Assembly: GCA_017306415.1 (NCBI GenBank)
Contig: JAFKIL010000003.1
Location: 735,523 to 799,522, forward strand
DNA length: 64,000 bases
Source of the DNA: Microbacterium sp.
GTDB lineage: Bacteria; Actinomycetota; Actinomycetes; Actinomycetales; Microbacteriaceae
Reading direction: 5' to 3'
Part shown: positions 15,702 to 26,146 of the stretch, in pieces
How positions within the stretch are numbered: position 1 is the first letter of the stretch
Layout of the letters: each line of letters starts with the position of its first letter
Notes under the pieces: generated by a model
Seen by the model: the letters and a program-made list of their open reading frames with translations, nothing else
Told to the model about the DNA's origin: nothing
Database searches by the model: none
Program-made: the position numbers and the translations under genes

Positions 15702-17513
15702 CTACACGGCCGGGCCGAGAATGACCGCAACGTCAGGGGGCACGATGAGCTGCCCTCGGGCGGAGGTGTGGTTCGCTCCCGCACCTGGCGCGGCGGGACT
15801 ATCGGAGACCCGCGCGTCATCCTCAGACGAATCGCCGTCGGCTGTGCGCGACCGCGTCGACAGAAGCAGCACATCACCGCCCTTGACCGGCACCGTCCAT
15901 GCAGCGTCGGAGAGGTTCACGATGACCCTCAGCGGCCCCCGGTGCAACACGAACCTCCGACTGTCCGGAGCGGCGTCCGCGTCGACCACCTCGGCTGACA
16001 GATCGCCGAACGAGGGATCGGTCAGCTCGGGGCGTTCACGGCGGAGGCGTGCCAGCTCCCGATACAGACCGAGGAGTCTCGCGTGCTCACCGGTGCCCAC
16101 CTCGTCCCAGCGCAGCTTCGAGCGGTGGAACGTCTCGGGGTCTTGGGGATCGGGAACAACGGCCGGGTCCCAGCCCATCCGCTCGAACTCCGCGATGCGG
16201 CCCTTGGCCGTGGCATCACCGAGTTCGGGTTCCGGATGCGAGGTGAAGAACTGCCACGGGGTCGACGCTCCCCATTCCTCTCCCATGAAGAGCATCGGCG
16301 TCCCGGGTGCCGTCAGTGTAAGGACCGCAGCGATCGCCAGGCGGCCATACGAAAGCGTCTGGCTCAGTCGGTCGCCCACGGCGCGGTTGCCGATCTGGTC
16401 GTGGTCCTGCGCGAACGTGACGAGGCGCCACGCGGGGACTTCGCTGGGAATCGGACTCCCGTGCGTACGCCCCCGGAAGGACGAGAAGGTGCCGTCGTGG
16501 AAGAAGCCGTGAGCCCAGACCTTCGGCAGCGCGTCGGGCGCTGCGAAGTCCTCGTAGTAGCCGGTCGTCTCCCCAGTGAGTGCCACATGCACCGCGTGGT
16601 GCCAATCGTCGCTCCACTGGGCGTGCAGGCCGTAGCCCGACGCCTCCCGCGGGAGGATGAGTCGCGGTTCGTTGAGATCGGACTCCGCGATCAGCGTCAA
16701 AGGCCGGCCGAGGTGGGCCGAGAGGGCGTCCACCGCCTCGGCGATCTCCTGCAGGATGTGCACCGGTCCGTCATCGTGCAACGCGTGCACGGCGTCCAGA
16801 CGCAGCCCGTCGACGTGATGCTCCCGCAACCACATGACGGCGTTGTCGACGATGAAACGGCGCACCTCCGGCTGATCGAGATCGATCGAAAGCCCCCATG
16901 TGTTGCGCGTCGCGTCACGCAGGTAAGGACCGAACTCCGGGAGATAGTTCCCGCTCGGTCCGAGGTGGTTGTAGACGACGTCCTGGATGACCGCGAGTCC
17001 CGCCGCGTGCGCCGCGTCCACGAACCGCTGATGACCGGCCGGGCCGCCGTACGCCTCGTGCACCGCGTACCAGAGCACACCGTCGTACCCCCAGTTCCAC
17101 ACGCCGTTGAAGGCGTTCACCGGAAGCAGCTCGACGTGGGTCACCCCGAGCCCGACAAGGTGGTCCAGACGACCGATCGCCGAATCGAACGTTCCCTCGG
17201 GCGTGAAGGTGCCGATATGCAGTTCGTAGACAAGACCGCCGGCGAGCTGGCGACCTGTCCACGACCCGTCGCTCCATGCGAACGCATCCGGGTCGAACCA
17301 GGCCGACGCCTCGTGCACGCCTCGCGGCTGCCGACGCGATCGTGGATCGGGCCGGAGTGCCTCTCCGTCACCGAGAACGAAGCCGTACTGGTCACCGTCG
17401 GCGAGATCGACGGCTCCCCGCCACCGGTCACCGTCCGCAACCAACTCCACATCATCCTGTCCCGGTCGCCGCAGTCGCACACGGGCGGCGCGTGGAGCCC
17501 ACACCTCGATCAT
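15702..17513 (-). CDS. treZ: Malto-oligosyltrehalose trehalohydrolase
   Basis: This 603-residue GH13 enzyme releases trehalose from the maltooligosyltrehalose made by TreY. It has an N-terminal beta-sandwich ([18 protein letters not shown]) and a (beta/alpha)8 barrel with [14 protein letters not shown], the nucleophile Asp in [11 protein letters not shown], the acid/base Glu in [11 protein letters not shown], and [12 protein letters not shown] as the conserved His-Asp region. The length is normal. Its ATG overlaps the treY stop by 4 nt (ATGA), and it is last in the glgX-treY-treZ operon. It is convergent with the HNH gene with 28 nt between stops. Confidence 0.95.
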   Translation of the reverse strand: MIEVWAPRAARVRLRRPGQDDVELVADGDRWRGAVDLADGDQYGFVLGDGEALRPDPRSRRQPRGVHEASAWFDPDAFAWSDGSWTGRQLAGGLVYELHIGTFTPEGTFDSAIGRLDHLVGLGVTHVELLPVNAFNGVWNWGYDGVLWYAVHEAYGGPAGHQRFVDAAHAAGLAVIQDVVYNHLGPSGNYLPEFGPYLRDATRNTWGLSIDLDQPEVRRFIVDNAVMWLREHHVDGLRLDAVHALHDDGPVHILQEIAEAVDALSAHLGRPLTLIAESDLNEPRLILPREASGYGLHAQWSDDWHHAVHVALTGETTGYYEDFAAPDALPKVWAHGFFHDGTFSSFRGRTHGSPIPSEVPAWRLVTFAQDHDQIGNRAVGDRLSQTLSYGRLAIAAVLTLTAPGTPMLFMGEEWGASTPWQFFTSHPEPELGDATAKGRIAEFERMGWDPAVVPDPQDPETFHRSKLRWDEVGTGEHARLLGLYRELARLRRERPELTDPSFGDLSAEVVDADAAPDSRRFVLHRGPLRVIVNLSDAAWTVPVKGGDVLLLSTRSRTADGDSSEDDARVSDSPAAPGAGANHTSARGQLIVPPDVAVILGPAV

Positions 17514-19933
17514 GCGAGGACCTCCGCATCGACCAGCAGCGCCACGGGATACCCGCCGAGCAGTTCACCAAGGGGCACGGCGGCGCCTTCGAACCGGCGA
17601 CCCGTGAGGACGTCGAGGGCCGGACCACCGCGGCGCAGGACGACCGTGTCGCCCCAGCCTCCGCGCGCCGCGAGTCCCGCCGGCAGTCGGGTGGCGACAG
17701 CGAGGGCACCCCCGCGGTCGAAGGCGACGGCGTGGGCGGATGCCGAGCCTGCGACGGTGACCGGCGTGTACCGGTCGAACCGATCAGGATGGTCGCGTCG
17801 AAGTCGTAGGGCGCGGGACACGACGAGGAGCTTCGCGGCACCGCTCTCGTCGACGGGGGGAAGCCACCCCTCGTCGAGGCGACGGAGGAGATCGGCCCGA
17901 CGCGCGAAGTCGACCGCGCGACGGTTGTCGGGATCGACCAGAGACGTCTCCCAGAGCTCTGAGCCCTGATACACATCAGGCACGCCCGGACCGGCCAGTT
18001 GCAGGAGCTTGGCCGACAGGGAGTTCGACCAGCCGAAGCCGCGGATGCGATCCACGAATGCGTCGACGAGGGGGCCGGCATCACTGTATGCGGCGTCGAC
18101 GACCGCGTGCATGCGCCGCTCGAAGTCGACGTCGGGGTCCCACCAGCCGGTGGCCTCCGCGGCTTCACGGGCGGCCTTCTCGGCATACGCGTGCAGTCGC
18201 TCCGGCCTCGCGGGCCATGACCCGACGATCGCCTGCCAGAGGAGGTTGTCGAACGGCCCGTGACCGGTCGAGGCGATCGATCGGAGCCGGCCGAGCACGT
18301 CGGTCCACAACCTCGGCAGCTCGGCGAGCACCGCGAGCCGGGCACGGACGTCCTCACCGCGCTTGGTGTCGTGCGTCGAGAGGGAGGTCATCGCGTACGG
18401 CCACGCCGACTGCCGTCGCTCCTGTGCACGGTGGAAGTCGTCGACCGAGAGGGCGAAGACCGACGGGTCGCCACCGACCTCGGTGAGCGACCCGAGCCGC
18501 GTGTACCGGTAGAACGCCGTGTCCTCGACACCCTTGGCCATGACGGGCCCGGTGGTCTGCGCAAACCGCGTGGACACTTCGAGCGCGGGGTCGGCGATCG
18601 CCGGCACGAGGGCGGCGATGGTCGCTGCGAGATCGGGGCGTCGAGCGGATGCCTCCGAGGCCGCCGCGTCCAGCCATGAGCGCCCCACGAGATGGTCTCC
18701 CACCGCGTAGGGACGGTACGTCGGGAAGCACGCGAGCAACTCGGCGAGCGCATCCTCGGCACGGGCATCGGCGTCGCCGGCATCGGCGTCCGCGGCAGGG
18801 GGGTCGGCGTCGCCGGCGCCGGCCTCGGCGCCAGGCAGGCTCCGGACCAGGCGGCGGACCTCTGCGACCTGGATCGTGTCGGCGATCATCCGCTTCGTGT
18901 CGTGGATGAGGTCTCCCCATGCCGGCCCCACCTCGCCCCCGCGCGAAGCGGTGTCGAGGGCGTCGAGCGCCTCGCGTCCGGACGGATCGACAAGCACCCG
19001 ATCGATCTCTGCCATGGCGTCGTATCCGGTGGTGCCGGCGGCCTCCCACCACGCGGGCAGCGTCTCCGGATGGTCGGTCGCGGCATGCTCGAGGATCTTC
19101 TCGACCAGCACATAGGGGTTCCGTGCCGCGGCAGCCAGACGCTCGAGGTATCCGCCCGGATCGGCGAGGCCGTCGGGGTGATCGACCCGTAGCCCGTCGA
19201 CGAGGCCGTCGCGCACCCACCGCAGGATCTCGGCGTGCGACTCCTCGAACACGGCCGGCACCTCGACACGCACGCCCGCGAGCGTGGAGACGGCGAAGAA
19301 GCGGCGGTAGTTCAGCTCTGACGCCTCATCGCGCCAGAACATGAGCTCCCAGTGCTGGCGATCGAGGACCGCCCGCAGCCCCACTGCCGCGTCCGGCCCC
19401 CGCCCGGCAAACGCCTCCAGCCCGTCGAGCGATCCCGGCGCCAACGGCAGAACGTGGTCGAAATACCGCACGACCCCGGCGGCGGCATCCACGCGGATGT
19501 CGGCAAGAGCCTCGTCGAGCGGCACCCCCAGGATCGGCACCCGCACGCGGCCGCCGCCGTACTCCCAGTCGATGTCGAACGCCTCGGCGTACCGCGAGCC
19601 CCGGCCGTGAGTGAGGACATCCCACCACCACGGATTCTCCTGCGGGAGCGAGATCCCCATGTGATTCGGGACGATGTCGACGAGGATCCCGAGACCCGCC
19701 GACCGAGAGGCCGCGGCGAACCGGTCAAGGCCGGCACCGCCGCCGCGGGCCGGGTCGACCCGCGAGGGATCCACGACGTCATATCCGTGGTCGGAGCCGG
19801 TCGTCGCCTGCAACAGTGGCGAGAGGTAGGCCCAGCCCACCCCGAGGTCGCGCAGGTACCCGACGACGCCGGCTGCGGCATCCAGGTCGAATGAGGGCCG
19901 GATCTGCAGGCGATACGTCGAAGTCGGACTCAC
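17510..19933 (-). CDS. treY: Malto-oligosyltrehalose synthase
   Basis: This 807-residue GH13 enzyme isomerises the reducing-end alpha-1,4 bond of maltodextrins to alpha,alpha-1,1. Signature segments are [20 protein letters not shown], the substrate-binding [10 protein letters not shown], catalytic Asp in [17 protein letters not shown], catalytic Glu in [11 protein letters not shown] and late [10 protein letters not shown]. Residues of about 369-394 form an Ala/Asp-rich low-complexity insertion ([20 protein letters not shown]) that is not a typical part of the fold. It is 2 nt downstream of glgX and overlaps treZ. Confidence 0.95.
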   Translation of the reverse strand: MSPTSTYRLQIRPSFDLDAAAGVVGYLRDLGVGWAYLSPLLQATTGSDHGYDVVDPSRVDPARGGGAGLDRFAAASRSAGLGILVDIVPNHMGISLPQENPWWWDVLTHGRGSRYAEAFDIDWEYGGGRVRVPILGVPLDEALADIRVDAAAGVVRYFDHVLPLAPGSLDGLEAFAGRGPDAAVGLRAVLDRQHWELMFWRDEASELNYRRFFAVSTLAGVRVEVPAVFEESHAEILRWVRDGLVDGLRVDHPDGLADPGGYLERLAAAARNPYVLVEKILEHAATDHPETLPAWWEAAGTTGYDAMAEIDRVLVDPSGREALDALDTASRGGEVGPAWGDLIHDTKRMIADTIQVAEVRRLVRSLPGAEAGAGDADPPAADADAGDADARAEDALAELLACFPTYRPYAVGDHLVGRSWLDAAASEASARRPDLAATIAALVPAIADPALEVSTRFAQTTGPVMAKGVEDTAFYRYTRLGSLTEVGGDPSVFALSVDDFHRAQERRQSAWPYAMTSLSTHDTKRGEDVRARLAVLAELPRLWTDVLGRLRSIASTGHGPFDNLLWQAIVGSWPARPERLHAYAEKAAREAAEATGWWDPDVDFERRMHAVVDAAYSDAGPLVDAFVDRIRGFGWSNSLSAKLLQLAGPGVPDVYQGSELWETSLVDPDNRRAVDFARRADLLRRLDEGWLPPVDESGAAKLLVVSRALRLRRDHPDRFDRYTPVTVAGSASAHAVAFDRGGALAVATRLPAGLAARGGWGDTVVLRRGGPALDVLTGRRFEGAAVPLGELLGGYPVALLVDAEVLA
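18750..18833 (-). repeat. Degenerate repeat coding an Ala/Asp-rich insertion in TreY
   Basis: Repeated GGCATCGGCGTC/GGCGTCGCCGG-like units on the plus strand encode the acidic linker in TreY. The reading frame is kept, so it looks like an in-frame expansion. Confidence 0.55.
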
Positions 19934-19935
19934 GG

Positions 19936-22152
19936 CTACCTCTGCAGCTCGGACTTGGGAGCCGCGCCCGGCACCTCGTCGATCGAGGTCGTCAGGCTGC
20001 TCGCGGCGAGAGATGCGGCGACGGAGTGATCCGCCTCGACCTCGGGGTCCCGGTGCTCGCAGAGGACCGCGAGCGCCTTCGCCTCCAGCCGCACGGCGTC
20101 ACCGGGGTCGACCGGCGCTCCACCGGCGAGCGCACCGCCGGTGTCGACGAGCACATCCCACCGCGGGCTGTACGAGACGTCCGGGATGTGGAAGTCGATC
20201 GGCTCGTCGCCCGCGTTGAACAGCACGATGAAATGATCGTCGGCGATGGGCTGTCCCCGCCGGTCGCGCTCGCGGATGCCGTCCCCGTTCAGGAAGACGC
20301 CGATTGCGCGGCCGAACCCCGAGTCCCAGTCCTCGGGCTGCATCTCGGTCCCGTCCGGACGCAGCCACGCGATGTCCGGGATCGGCGCCCCCTCCTCGCG
20401 GCGCACCGGGCGTCCGTTGAAGAACCGCCCGCGCCGGAACGTCGGATGCTCGCGCCGCAGCTTCGACAGCGCCGCGGTGAACTCGACGAGCGGCTGGTCG
20501 ACGTTCTCCCAGTCCACCCAGGTGAGTTCGTTGTCCTGGTCGTACCCGTTGTTGTTGCCCTGCTGCGTACGGCCGAGCTCGTCGCCGTGCAGCAGCATCG
20601 GCACTCCCTGCGAGAGCAGCAGGGTCGCGATGAAGTTCCGCTGCTGCCGGGCCCGGAGGGTGAGCACCGCCGGGTCGTCGGTGGGACCCTCGACGCCGCA
20701 GTTCCACGAGCGGTTGTCGTCGGCACCGTCCTTGTTGTCCTCGCCGTTGGCTTCGTTGTGCTTCCCGTTGTACGACACCAGGTCGCGCAGGGTGAAGCCG
20801 TCGTGGGCGGTGACGAAGTTCACGGATGCCACCGGCCGACGCCCCGAGTGCTCGTACAGGTCCGCCGAACCGGTGAGACGCTCGGCGAACTCTCCCAGCG
20901 CCTGCGGCTCGCCGCGCCAGAAGTCCCGGACGGTGTCGCGGTAGCGTCCGTTCCACTCCGTCCACTGCGGGGGGAAGTTCCCGACCTGGTAGCCGCCGGG
21001 GCCGACATCCCACGGCTCCGCGATGAGCTTCACCTGCGACACCACCGGATCCTGCTGCACGAGCTCGAAGAACGCGGCCAGCCGGTCGACGTCGTAGAAC
21101 TCCCGGGCAAGGGCCGAGGCGAGGTCGAACCGGAACCCGTCGACGTGCATCTCGAGCACCCAGTACCGGAGGGAGTCCATGATCAGCTGCAGCGCGTGCG
21201 GGTTGCCGACGTTCAGGCTGTTCCCGGTGCCGGTGTAGTCGGTGTAGTACCGCTTGTCCTTCTCCTCGAGCCGGTAGTAGGCCTCGTTGTCGATGCCGCG
21301 CATGGAGAGGGTGGGGCCGAGATGGTTGCCCTCGGCGGTGTGGTTGTAGACGACGTCGAGGATGACCTCGATGCCCGCCGCGTGCAGAGCGCGCACCATT
21401 CCCTTGAACTCCTGCACCTGCTGCCCGCGCTCACCGGTGGAGGCGTAGGTGTTCTGGGGCGCGAGGAACGCGATGGTGTTGTAGCCCCAGTAGTTCGACA
21501 GCCCCTTCTCCTGCAGCAGGGAGTCGTCCACGAACTGGTGCACCGGCATGAGCTCGATCGCGGTGACACCGAGCTTCTTCAGATGCTCGATGATGGCCGG
21601 ATGCGCGATCGCGCTGTAGGTGCCGCGGATCTCCTCGGGGATCGCCGGGTGGCGCTCGGTGAGTCCCTTCACGTGCGCCTCGTAGATGAACGTCTCGGCA
21701 TACGGCGTCTTCGGTGCGCGGTCCCCGCCCCAGTCGAAGAACGGGTTGATGACGACGCCCTTCATCATCGCCGCGGCGGAGTCCTCGTCGTTGCGGGAGT
21801 CGGGGTCGCCGAAGGTGTAGCCGAACACCGTCTGCCCCCACGCGACCTGACCCTCGACCGCCTTGGCGTACGGGTCGAGGAGGAGCTTGTTCGGGTTGAA
21901 ACGCATCCCGGCCGCCGGATCGTACGGACCGTACATGCGGTAGCCGTACCGCTGCCCGGGGCCGATGTTCGGGACGTACCCGTGCCAGACGTACGCGTCG
22001 GTGTCGACCAGCTCGATACGGGTCTCCTTGCCGCGGTCGCCGAAGAGGCACAGCTCGACTCTCTCGGCGGCCTCGCTGAAGACAGCGAAGTTGGTCCCGT
22101 TGCCGTCGAAGGTGGCACCGAGGGGATAGGTCGATCCAGGCCAGGTCTGCAC
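19936..22152 (-). CDS. glgX: Glycogen debranching enzyme (isoamylase type)
   Basis: This 738-residue GH13_11 enzyme cleaves alpha-1,6 branches of glycogen to free maltodextrins. It has an N-terminal CBM48-like region (YPLGATFDGNGTNFAVFSE), VYNHTAEGN, nucleophile Asp in VDGFRFDLASALAR, acid/base Glu in KLIAEPWDVGPGGYQ and NFVTAHDGFTLRDLVSYN. The GTG start at 22152 has a TAGGGT -10 hexamer 7 nt upstream. It is first in the operon with treY and treZ, so it acts here as TreX, supplying linear chains for trehalose synthesis. Confidence 0.95.
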   Translation of the reverse strand: MQTWPGSTYPLGATFDGNGTNFAVFSEAAERVELCLFGDRGKETRIELVDTDAYVWHGYVPNIGPGQRYGYRMYGPYDPAAGMRFNPNKLLLDPYAKAVEGQVAWGQTVFGYTFGDPDSRNDEDSAAAMMKGVVINPFFDWGGDRAPKTPYAETFIYEAHVKGLTERHPAIPEEIRGTYSAIAHPAIIEHLKKLGVTAIELMPVHQFVDDSLLQEKGLSNYWGYNTIAFLAPQNTYASTGERGQQVQEFKGMVRALHAAGIEVILDVVYNHTAEGNHLGPTLSMRGIDNEAYYRLEEKDKRYYTDYTGTGNSLNVGNPHALQLIMDSLRYWVLEMHVDGFRFDLASALAREFYDVDRLAAFFELVQQDPVVSQVKLIAEPWDVGPGGYQVGNFPPQWTEWNGRYRDTVRDFWRGEPQALGEFAERLTGSADLYEHSGRRPVASVNFVTAHDGFTLRDLVSYNGKHNEANGEDNKDGADDNRSWNCGVEGPTDDPAVLTLRARQQRNFIATLLLSQGVPMLLHGDELGRTQQGNNNGYDQDNELTWVDWENVDQPLVEFTAALSKLRREHPTFRRGRFFNGRPVRREEGAPIPDIAWLRPDGTEMQPEDWDSGFGRAIGVFLNGDGIRERDRRGQPIADDHFIVLFNAGDEPIDFHIPDVSYSPRWDVLVDTGGALAGGAPVDPGDAVRLEAKALAVLCEHRDPEVEADHSVAASLAASSLTTSIDEVPGAAPKSELQR

Positions 22153-22159
22153 GGGCGTA

Positions 22160-22165
22160 ACCCTA
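22160..22165 (-). promoter_or_regulatory. -10 element TAGGGT for leaderless glgX-treY-treZ mRNA
   Basis: TAGGGT is followed by 7 nt and the GTG at 22152. It is the likely promoter of the trehalose operon. Confidence 0.5.
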
Positions 22166-22215
22166 TCCGAGCACTGTTACCGCAGACCGCCTCTTCCCGC
22201 CGGAGCGCGCATCGG

Positions 22216-22737
22216 CTAAGGGCCCCCGGTGGCACCCGCGGGCGGATGCCGGAGCAGCGCGATCCGCTCGTCGAGGTATCCGGCGAGCGGCACGTATCCC
22301 CCCGCTCTGCTCCATCGCACGCGGGGCTCCCCGTCGACCACGGCGAGGGGATCGGATGCCTCGCCCCGGGCGACGGCCGCGAGGTCGATCGTGCGCCACC
22401 CCACGTGGACGACCTCGCCCTCGGCGAAGCCGCCGCGGCGCGCGGCGGCGGCCCGTTCCGCCCGCTCCCGCTGCGACTGGGCGGCGAACCCGCGCCGGAC
22501 CTCCGCACGGGCGCGCAGGATGTCGCCCGTCGCGAGGAGCCCGGCAGCGGGATCGGCGGCGAGGAGCAGCACGCCGAGGTGCCACGCCTCGCCCACCGGG
22601 ACGATGCGGGGAGACCGGGCGATCCCGAGGATGCGCCGCCCCGCGGACGCCTCCCCGAGTCGTTCGCGCGGGATGTCGGCGAGACGTGCGCGTGCATGCG
22701 CCAGCACGGCCCCCACGGTCACGGACGGATCGCTCAC
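22216..22737 (-). CDS. Conserved hypothetical protein downstream of the antiporter
   Basis: The 173-residue protein starts from a GTG at 22737 that forms a GTGA overlap with the antiporter stop. It begins SDPSVTVGAVLAHARARLAD; the middle has EAWHLGVLLLAADPAAGLLATG and a basic helix (RRGFAAQSQRERAERAAAAR), and it ends with a basic, Arg/Pro-rich tail. No catalytic motif or membrane segment is evident and I do not recognise the family. Tight coupling to the antiporter suggests a soluble accessory or an unrelated housekeeping protein. The frame is supported by the overlap and by codon-like third-position GC. Confidence 0.75.
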   Translation of the reverse strand: MSDPSVTVGAVLAHARARLADIPRERLGEASAGRRILGIARSPRIVPVGEAWHLGVLLLAADPAAGLLATGDILRARAEVRRGFAAQSQRERAERAAAARRGGFAEGEVVHVGWRTIDLAAVARGEASDPLAVVDGEPRVRWSRAGGYVPLAGYLDERIALLRHPPAGATGGP

Positions 22738-23921
22738 GCCTCTTCGCCGCCCATCGCGGACCGCGGCACGCGCTCGCCTCGCAGCAGCATCGCGACGAGG
22801 GGGAACAGGAGCACCGAGAGCATGCCGGCTCCGACGAGGACGGCGGCCGCCCAGCTGGGGAGGATGCCCTTCTCGACGCCCTCGGAGGTCACCGCGACGA
22901 CGATGGGGAGGCCCGTCGCTCCCATCAGCACGACGGCCACCCGCTCGCGCCCCGACGACCGCTCCGGCGCGGCGAGGAGCGACGGCACGCCGCGCACGAC
23001 GAGCAGCGCGACGAGGGCGATGGGCACGAGCAGCAGCAGGACGGGCTGTGCGAGCAGCGCGGCCAGGTCGAACGTGATGCCGGTGTAGATGAAGAAGACG
23101 GGGACGAGGAATCCGAACGCGACAGCCTCGATCTTGCTCTCGACCGCTTCGCGATCGGCCGGTGAGGCGTCGCGGATCAAGAGTCGCCACACCAGACCGG
23201 CCGCGAACGCGCCGAGGAGCATGTCGATGTCGAGGGTGATGCTCAGGATCACCAGCGCCGCGAGGATCAGGAACACGACCCGGATCGCGAACTGCCCCGA
23301 CGTGTGCAGCGTGGAGCCCACGAAGCGGTGGAGCGCTCCCTGCGGCACCCGCAGCGCATACCAGACGGCGCCCGCGGCGATCGCCACGAACACCGCGAGG
23401 ACGATGGTGGCCACCCCCGGGGTCCGGCTGCCCAGGAACAGCGAGATCGCGACGAGGGGTCCGAACTCGCCCACCGCCCCCAGCGCTCCGACGCTGCGCC
23501 CGAACGGGGTGCGCAGCTCGTTCGCGTCGCGCAGGATCGGCAGCAACGTGCCGAGCGCTGTGGACGCGAGCGCGATCCCGAGGATGACGGCCGTCTCTCC
23601 CGGGGCGAGGATCCATCCGAGCGCGACACCCGCCGCGATGCTGAGCAGCCAGCCGAGGATCGCGCCGCGACCGGTACGGCCGGTGAGGGCGCCGAACTCG
23701 ATCTCGGTGCCGGCGACGAAGAACAGCATCGCGAGTCCGAACTGGCTGAGCGTGTGCACGAAGTCCGCCGGCTGCGCCCATCCCAGCACGGACGGCCCGA
23801 CGATGATGCCGAGCACCAGCTCGAAGACGACGACCGGGATCCGCACCCACCGTCCCAGCACTCGCGCCGCGACGGGCGCGAGCACGGCGAGCAGCGGGAT
23901 GACCAGGAGCGTGAGGTCCAC
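22734..23921 (-). CDS. Monovalent cation:proton antiporter (CPA2/Kef-like)
   Basis: This 395-residue membrane protein has about 12 hydrophobic segments and the CPA2 pattern: IIVGPSVLGWAQPADFVHTLSQ, GLAMLFFVAGTEIEF, ILGIALASTALGTLLPIL and VFFIYTGITFDLAAL. It probably exchanges K+ or Na+ for H+ across the cytoplasmic membrane. It lacks the C-terminal RCK/KTN domain of KefB/KefC. The GTG start at 23921 has TACCCT 6 nt upstream. It is coupled by a 4-nt overlap to the hypothetical gene downstream. Confidence 0.88.
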   Translation of the reverse strand: MDLTLLVIPLLAVLAPVAARVLGRWVRIPVVVFELVLGIIVGPSVLGWAQPADFVHTLSQFGLAMLFFVAGTEIEFGALTGRTGRGAILGWLLSIAAGVALGWILAPGETAVILGIALASTALGTLLPILRDANELRTPFGRSVGALGAVGEFGPLVAISLFLGSRTPGVATIVLAVFVAIAAGAVWYALRVPQGALHRFVGSTLHTSGQFAIRVVFLILAALVILSITLDIDMLLGAFAAGLVWRLLIRDASPADREAVESKIEAVAFGFLVPVFFIYTGITFDLAALLAQPVLLLLVPIALVALLVVRGVPSLLAAPERSSGRERVAVVLMGATGLPIVVAVTSEGVEKGILPSWAAAVLVGAGMLSVLLFPLVAMLLRGERVPRSAMGGEEA

Positions 23922-23925
23922 GGGC

Positions 23926-25170
23926 TCAGGGTAGCGAGTCGCCCCCGCGGCCGACGTGCGCGTCGAGCCATTCGATCATGGCCGGCACCGCGAGGTACGC
24001 GATCGTCCCGTGGGTGGCGAACGAGATGCGCTCCTCGGTGACGTGGATGCCGATGGCCGACTCGTGCCGCACGAACCGGTCCGTGTCGGCGGGGCGCACG
24101 AGCTCGTCCGACAGCCCCTGCGCGACGAACAGCGGCGCGGAGAAGGGGACGGCCCCGGCCGAGTTCTCGGCGAGGAGGCCCGCCCAGGGCTGCGTCGTGG
24201 TCGGGTCCGCGGTCATGAAATGCCCGACGAGCGGCTGCCCGATCGCGTGCAGCTCGGGGATGTTCGTGAGCAGGCACAGCGCGTTCATGCGGGGAAGCAG
24301 GGCGACCGCCTGCGGGGTGAGGATCCGCTCGACCGGCTCGTCGTAGACCTTCGCGAATGCCGAGAACGCGTATGAGCCGATCGTCACGCCGGAGATGTCG
24401 TCGAGGTGCGTCTGCATGAGCGCGCGCAGATCCGCGGCAGGCGCGGCGGTCGCGACGGCCTCGATCTGCAGCTCGGGCGCGTACGCGGCCGCCTGCTGGG
24501 CCGCGAACAGCACGGCCTGGCCGCCCTGCGAGTGCCCCCACAGCACGACCCGGTCGCTCGCCGCGGCCGCCCGGATGTGCTGCGCCGCCCGCACCGCGTC
24601 CAGGACGTTGTTCCCCTCGGTCTCACCGACGAGATACGAGTCCGGTCCCGCCGTCCCCATGCCGGCGTAGTCGGTCGCTACCACCGCGTAGCCGCGATCG
24701 AGCAGCGATCGCAGGCCCTCGATCCCGAACGTCGGATCGGGCCCCGCCGAGGGTGCGCAGCCGGGGGCGCTGCCGGTGGTGGGATGCCCCCACGACACGA
24801 CGGTGCGACCGTTGTCGGGCGCGGCCCCGAGCGGGACGACCAGCACACCGGTCACCACCACGGGGTCGCCGTGGACGTCGGTCGAGCGGTACATGAGGCG
24901 CCACCCGCGGGTGTCGAACGGCACACCGGCCAGCACCTCGGACTTCACCAGGGTCCCGGGGACTCCGTCGGCCGCACCGGGCGGCTGGGCGAAGAACGCC
25001 TCGGCCGCAGGACGCTGCACGACGTCGCCGACGATCCGCAGCTCCTCGGCGGCGACGACGCCCCCCGTGAACGCCAGGATCGCCGCTGCCCCGGCCACCG
25101 CGAACCGGTGGGCCCGTGAGAGGGGCGCACGGCGCGCGCGGCTTTTCGTGGCGGGGAGGCGGGAGCGCAT
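23926..25170 (-). CDS. Secreted lipase/esterase (LIP family alpha/beta hydrolase)
   Basis: The 414-residue protein has an Arg-rich N-region and a hydrophobic segment (FAVAGAAAILAFTGGVVAA) that serves as a signal peptide or anchor. The alpha/beta-hydrolase nucleophile elbow is GHSQGG in VVLWGHSQGGQAVLFAAQQ. Upstream is TVVSWGHPTTGSAPGCAP, typical of secretory LIP-family lipases, and downstream are an Asp region (QGLSDELVRPADTDRF) and a His near ATHGTIAY. It probably hydrolyses lipids or esters outside the cell. The stop is 4 nt from the antiporter start, but that gene has its own -10 hexamer. Confidence 0.88.
   Translation of the reverse strand: MRSRLPATKSRARRAPLSRAHRFAVAGAAAILAFTGGVVAAEELRIVGDVVQRPAAEAFFAQPPGAADGVPGTLVKSEVLAGVPFDTRGWRLMYRSTDVHGDPVVVTGVLVVPLGAAPDNGRTVVSWGHPTTGSAPGCAPSAGPDPTFGIEGLRSLLDRGYAVVATDYAGMGTAGPDSYLVGETEGNNVLDAVRAAQHIRAAAASDRVVLWGHSQGGQAVLFAAQQAAAYAPELQIEAVATAAPAADLRALMQTHLDDISGVTIGSYAFSAFAKVYDEPVERILTPQAVALLPRMNALCLLTNIPELHAIGQPLVGHFMTADPTTTQPWAGLLAENSAGAVPFSAPLFVAQGLSDELVRPADTDRFVRHESAIGIHVTEERISFATHGTIAYLAVPAMIEWLDAHVGRGGDSLP
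23928..23933 (-). promoter_or_regulatory. -10 element TACCCT for leaderless antiporter mRNA
   Basis: TACCCT is followed by 6 nt and the GTG at 23921. It lies within the last codons of the upstream lipase gene. Confidence 0.45.
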
Positions 25171-25308
25171 GGATCACAGTGTGGCAAAAGCAGGCGCAAT
25201 CGGCGCGCGGTCGGGGTCCACCCGCGTGATTCCGCCACTCCTGTTTGACGGGCCTTCGTTCCCGCCTGCTTTTCCCGCAGCCAGCGGCGCGTACACCCCC
25301 GTGCGGGG

Positions 25309-26133
25309 TCAGTCGAGCCGCGCCTGCGCCGCCTCGGCGGCCGTGGCGGCCGTGCGAGCGCGCGCGGCGGCATCCTGACGCTGCGCGCCGAGGCTCTCGG
25401 CCTCGGACTCGGCGGTCGCCGCGTCCTCGACGACACGGGCGAGCTCGGCGCGCAGGGCCTCGACTCGCTCGCCGAGCTGCCGGGCGCGGTCGCGCGCCCT
25501 CGCGAGCGCCGCCTCGACGCGCTCGAGCTCGGAGGCGGAGACGTCGGCCGCACGCTGCGCCTCGCGCGCCGCCCGCTCGGCCTCCCTCTTGGCGCGGCGC
25601 TCCGCGAGCTCGTCGGTCTGCTTCTCCTCGGGCGCCTCCGGGACGCTGCCCCCGACGGCGTCGGTCAGGTCGACCCCGTCGACGCCGCTCGCCTGCAGGG
25701 GCCGCACGAGCCGGCCGGACAGCACCGCCGCGCCGGCCGCGGCATCGACCACCGCCGCGTTGATCGTCTTCTCCACGTCGTCGCGAGCGGCCGCGGAGAC
25801 CGCCACGCCCTGCTGCTGGGCGAGGTCCACCGCCTGCCTGGCCAGGGCGGCGACGAGGGCGCGCCGCTGCTTCCCCAGGCGGCTGAGCTCCGCGCCGTCC
25901 AGCTCCTCCTGCGCCTCGTGGAGCGCCGCCGACAGCGCGATCGCCTCGCCGAGCTCGCCGTGCGCGGCGAGGAGGTTCACCGCCCACGCGGCGACGGTCG
26001 GCTTGCGGAGGGCCTTCACGGCCTTCGCGAGCGCAGGGTGCGCCGCCGCGGCGGCGTTGCGCGCCGCGGTGAATGCCGCGGGCGGAAGGGCGTAGAGCGC
26101 CTCCGCCGCGCGGTCGAGCTCGTCGGAGGGCAC
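25309..26133 (-). CDS. Coiled-coil protein of unknown function
   Basis: This 274-residue Ala/Arg/Glu-rich protein has an N-terminal globular part with HPALAKAVKALRKPTVAAWA and a C-terminal half of long charged heptads (LAERRAKREAERAAREAQRA, ALARARDRARQLGERVEALR) that predict a coiled coil. It has no signal peptide. The motif RKPTVAAWAVN recurs in actinobacterial hypothetical proteins as I recall, but no function is known to me. The GTG at 26133 follows TATCCT by 6 nt. It is 13 nt from the alarmone synthetase gene, which is upstream on the same strand. Confidence 0.75.
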   Translation of the reverse strand: MPSDELDRAAEALYALPPAAFTAARNAAAAAHPALAKAVKALRKPTVAAWAVNLLAAHGELGEAIALSAALHEAQEELDGAELSRLGKQRRALVAALARQAVDLAQQQGVAVSAAARDDVEKTINAAVVDAAAGAAVLSGRLVRPLQASGVDGVDLTDAVGGSVPEAPEEKQTDELAERRAKREAERAAREAQRAADVSASELERVEAALARARDRARQLGERVEALRAELARVVEDAATAESEAESLGAQRQDAAARARTAATAAEAAQARLD

Positions 26134-26139
26134 GGGCCC

Positions 26140-26145
26140 AGGATA
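26140..26145 (-). promoter_or_regulatory. -10 element TATCCT for leaderless coiled-coil gene
   Basis: TATCCT is followed by 6 nt and the GTG at 26133. It sits between this gene and the alarmone synthetase stop. Confidence 0.45.
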
Positions 26146-26146
26146 G

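Noticed and set aside
18750-18833. Frameshift in treY
   Set aside because: The low-complexity stretch keeps frame and conserved TreY motifs continue on both sides, so it is an insertion.
19816-23088. Plus-strand open frame of 1,090 codons
   Set aside because: It lies antisense to glgX, treY and the antiporter, all with clear motifs. Its length is a by-product of high GC and not evidence of a gene.
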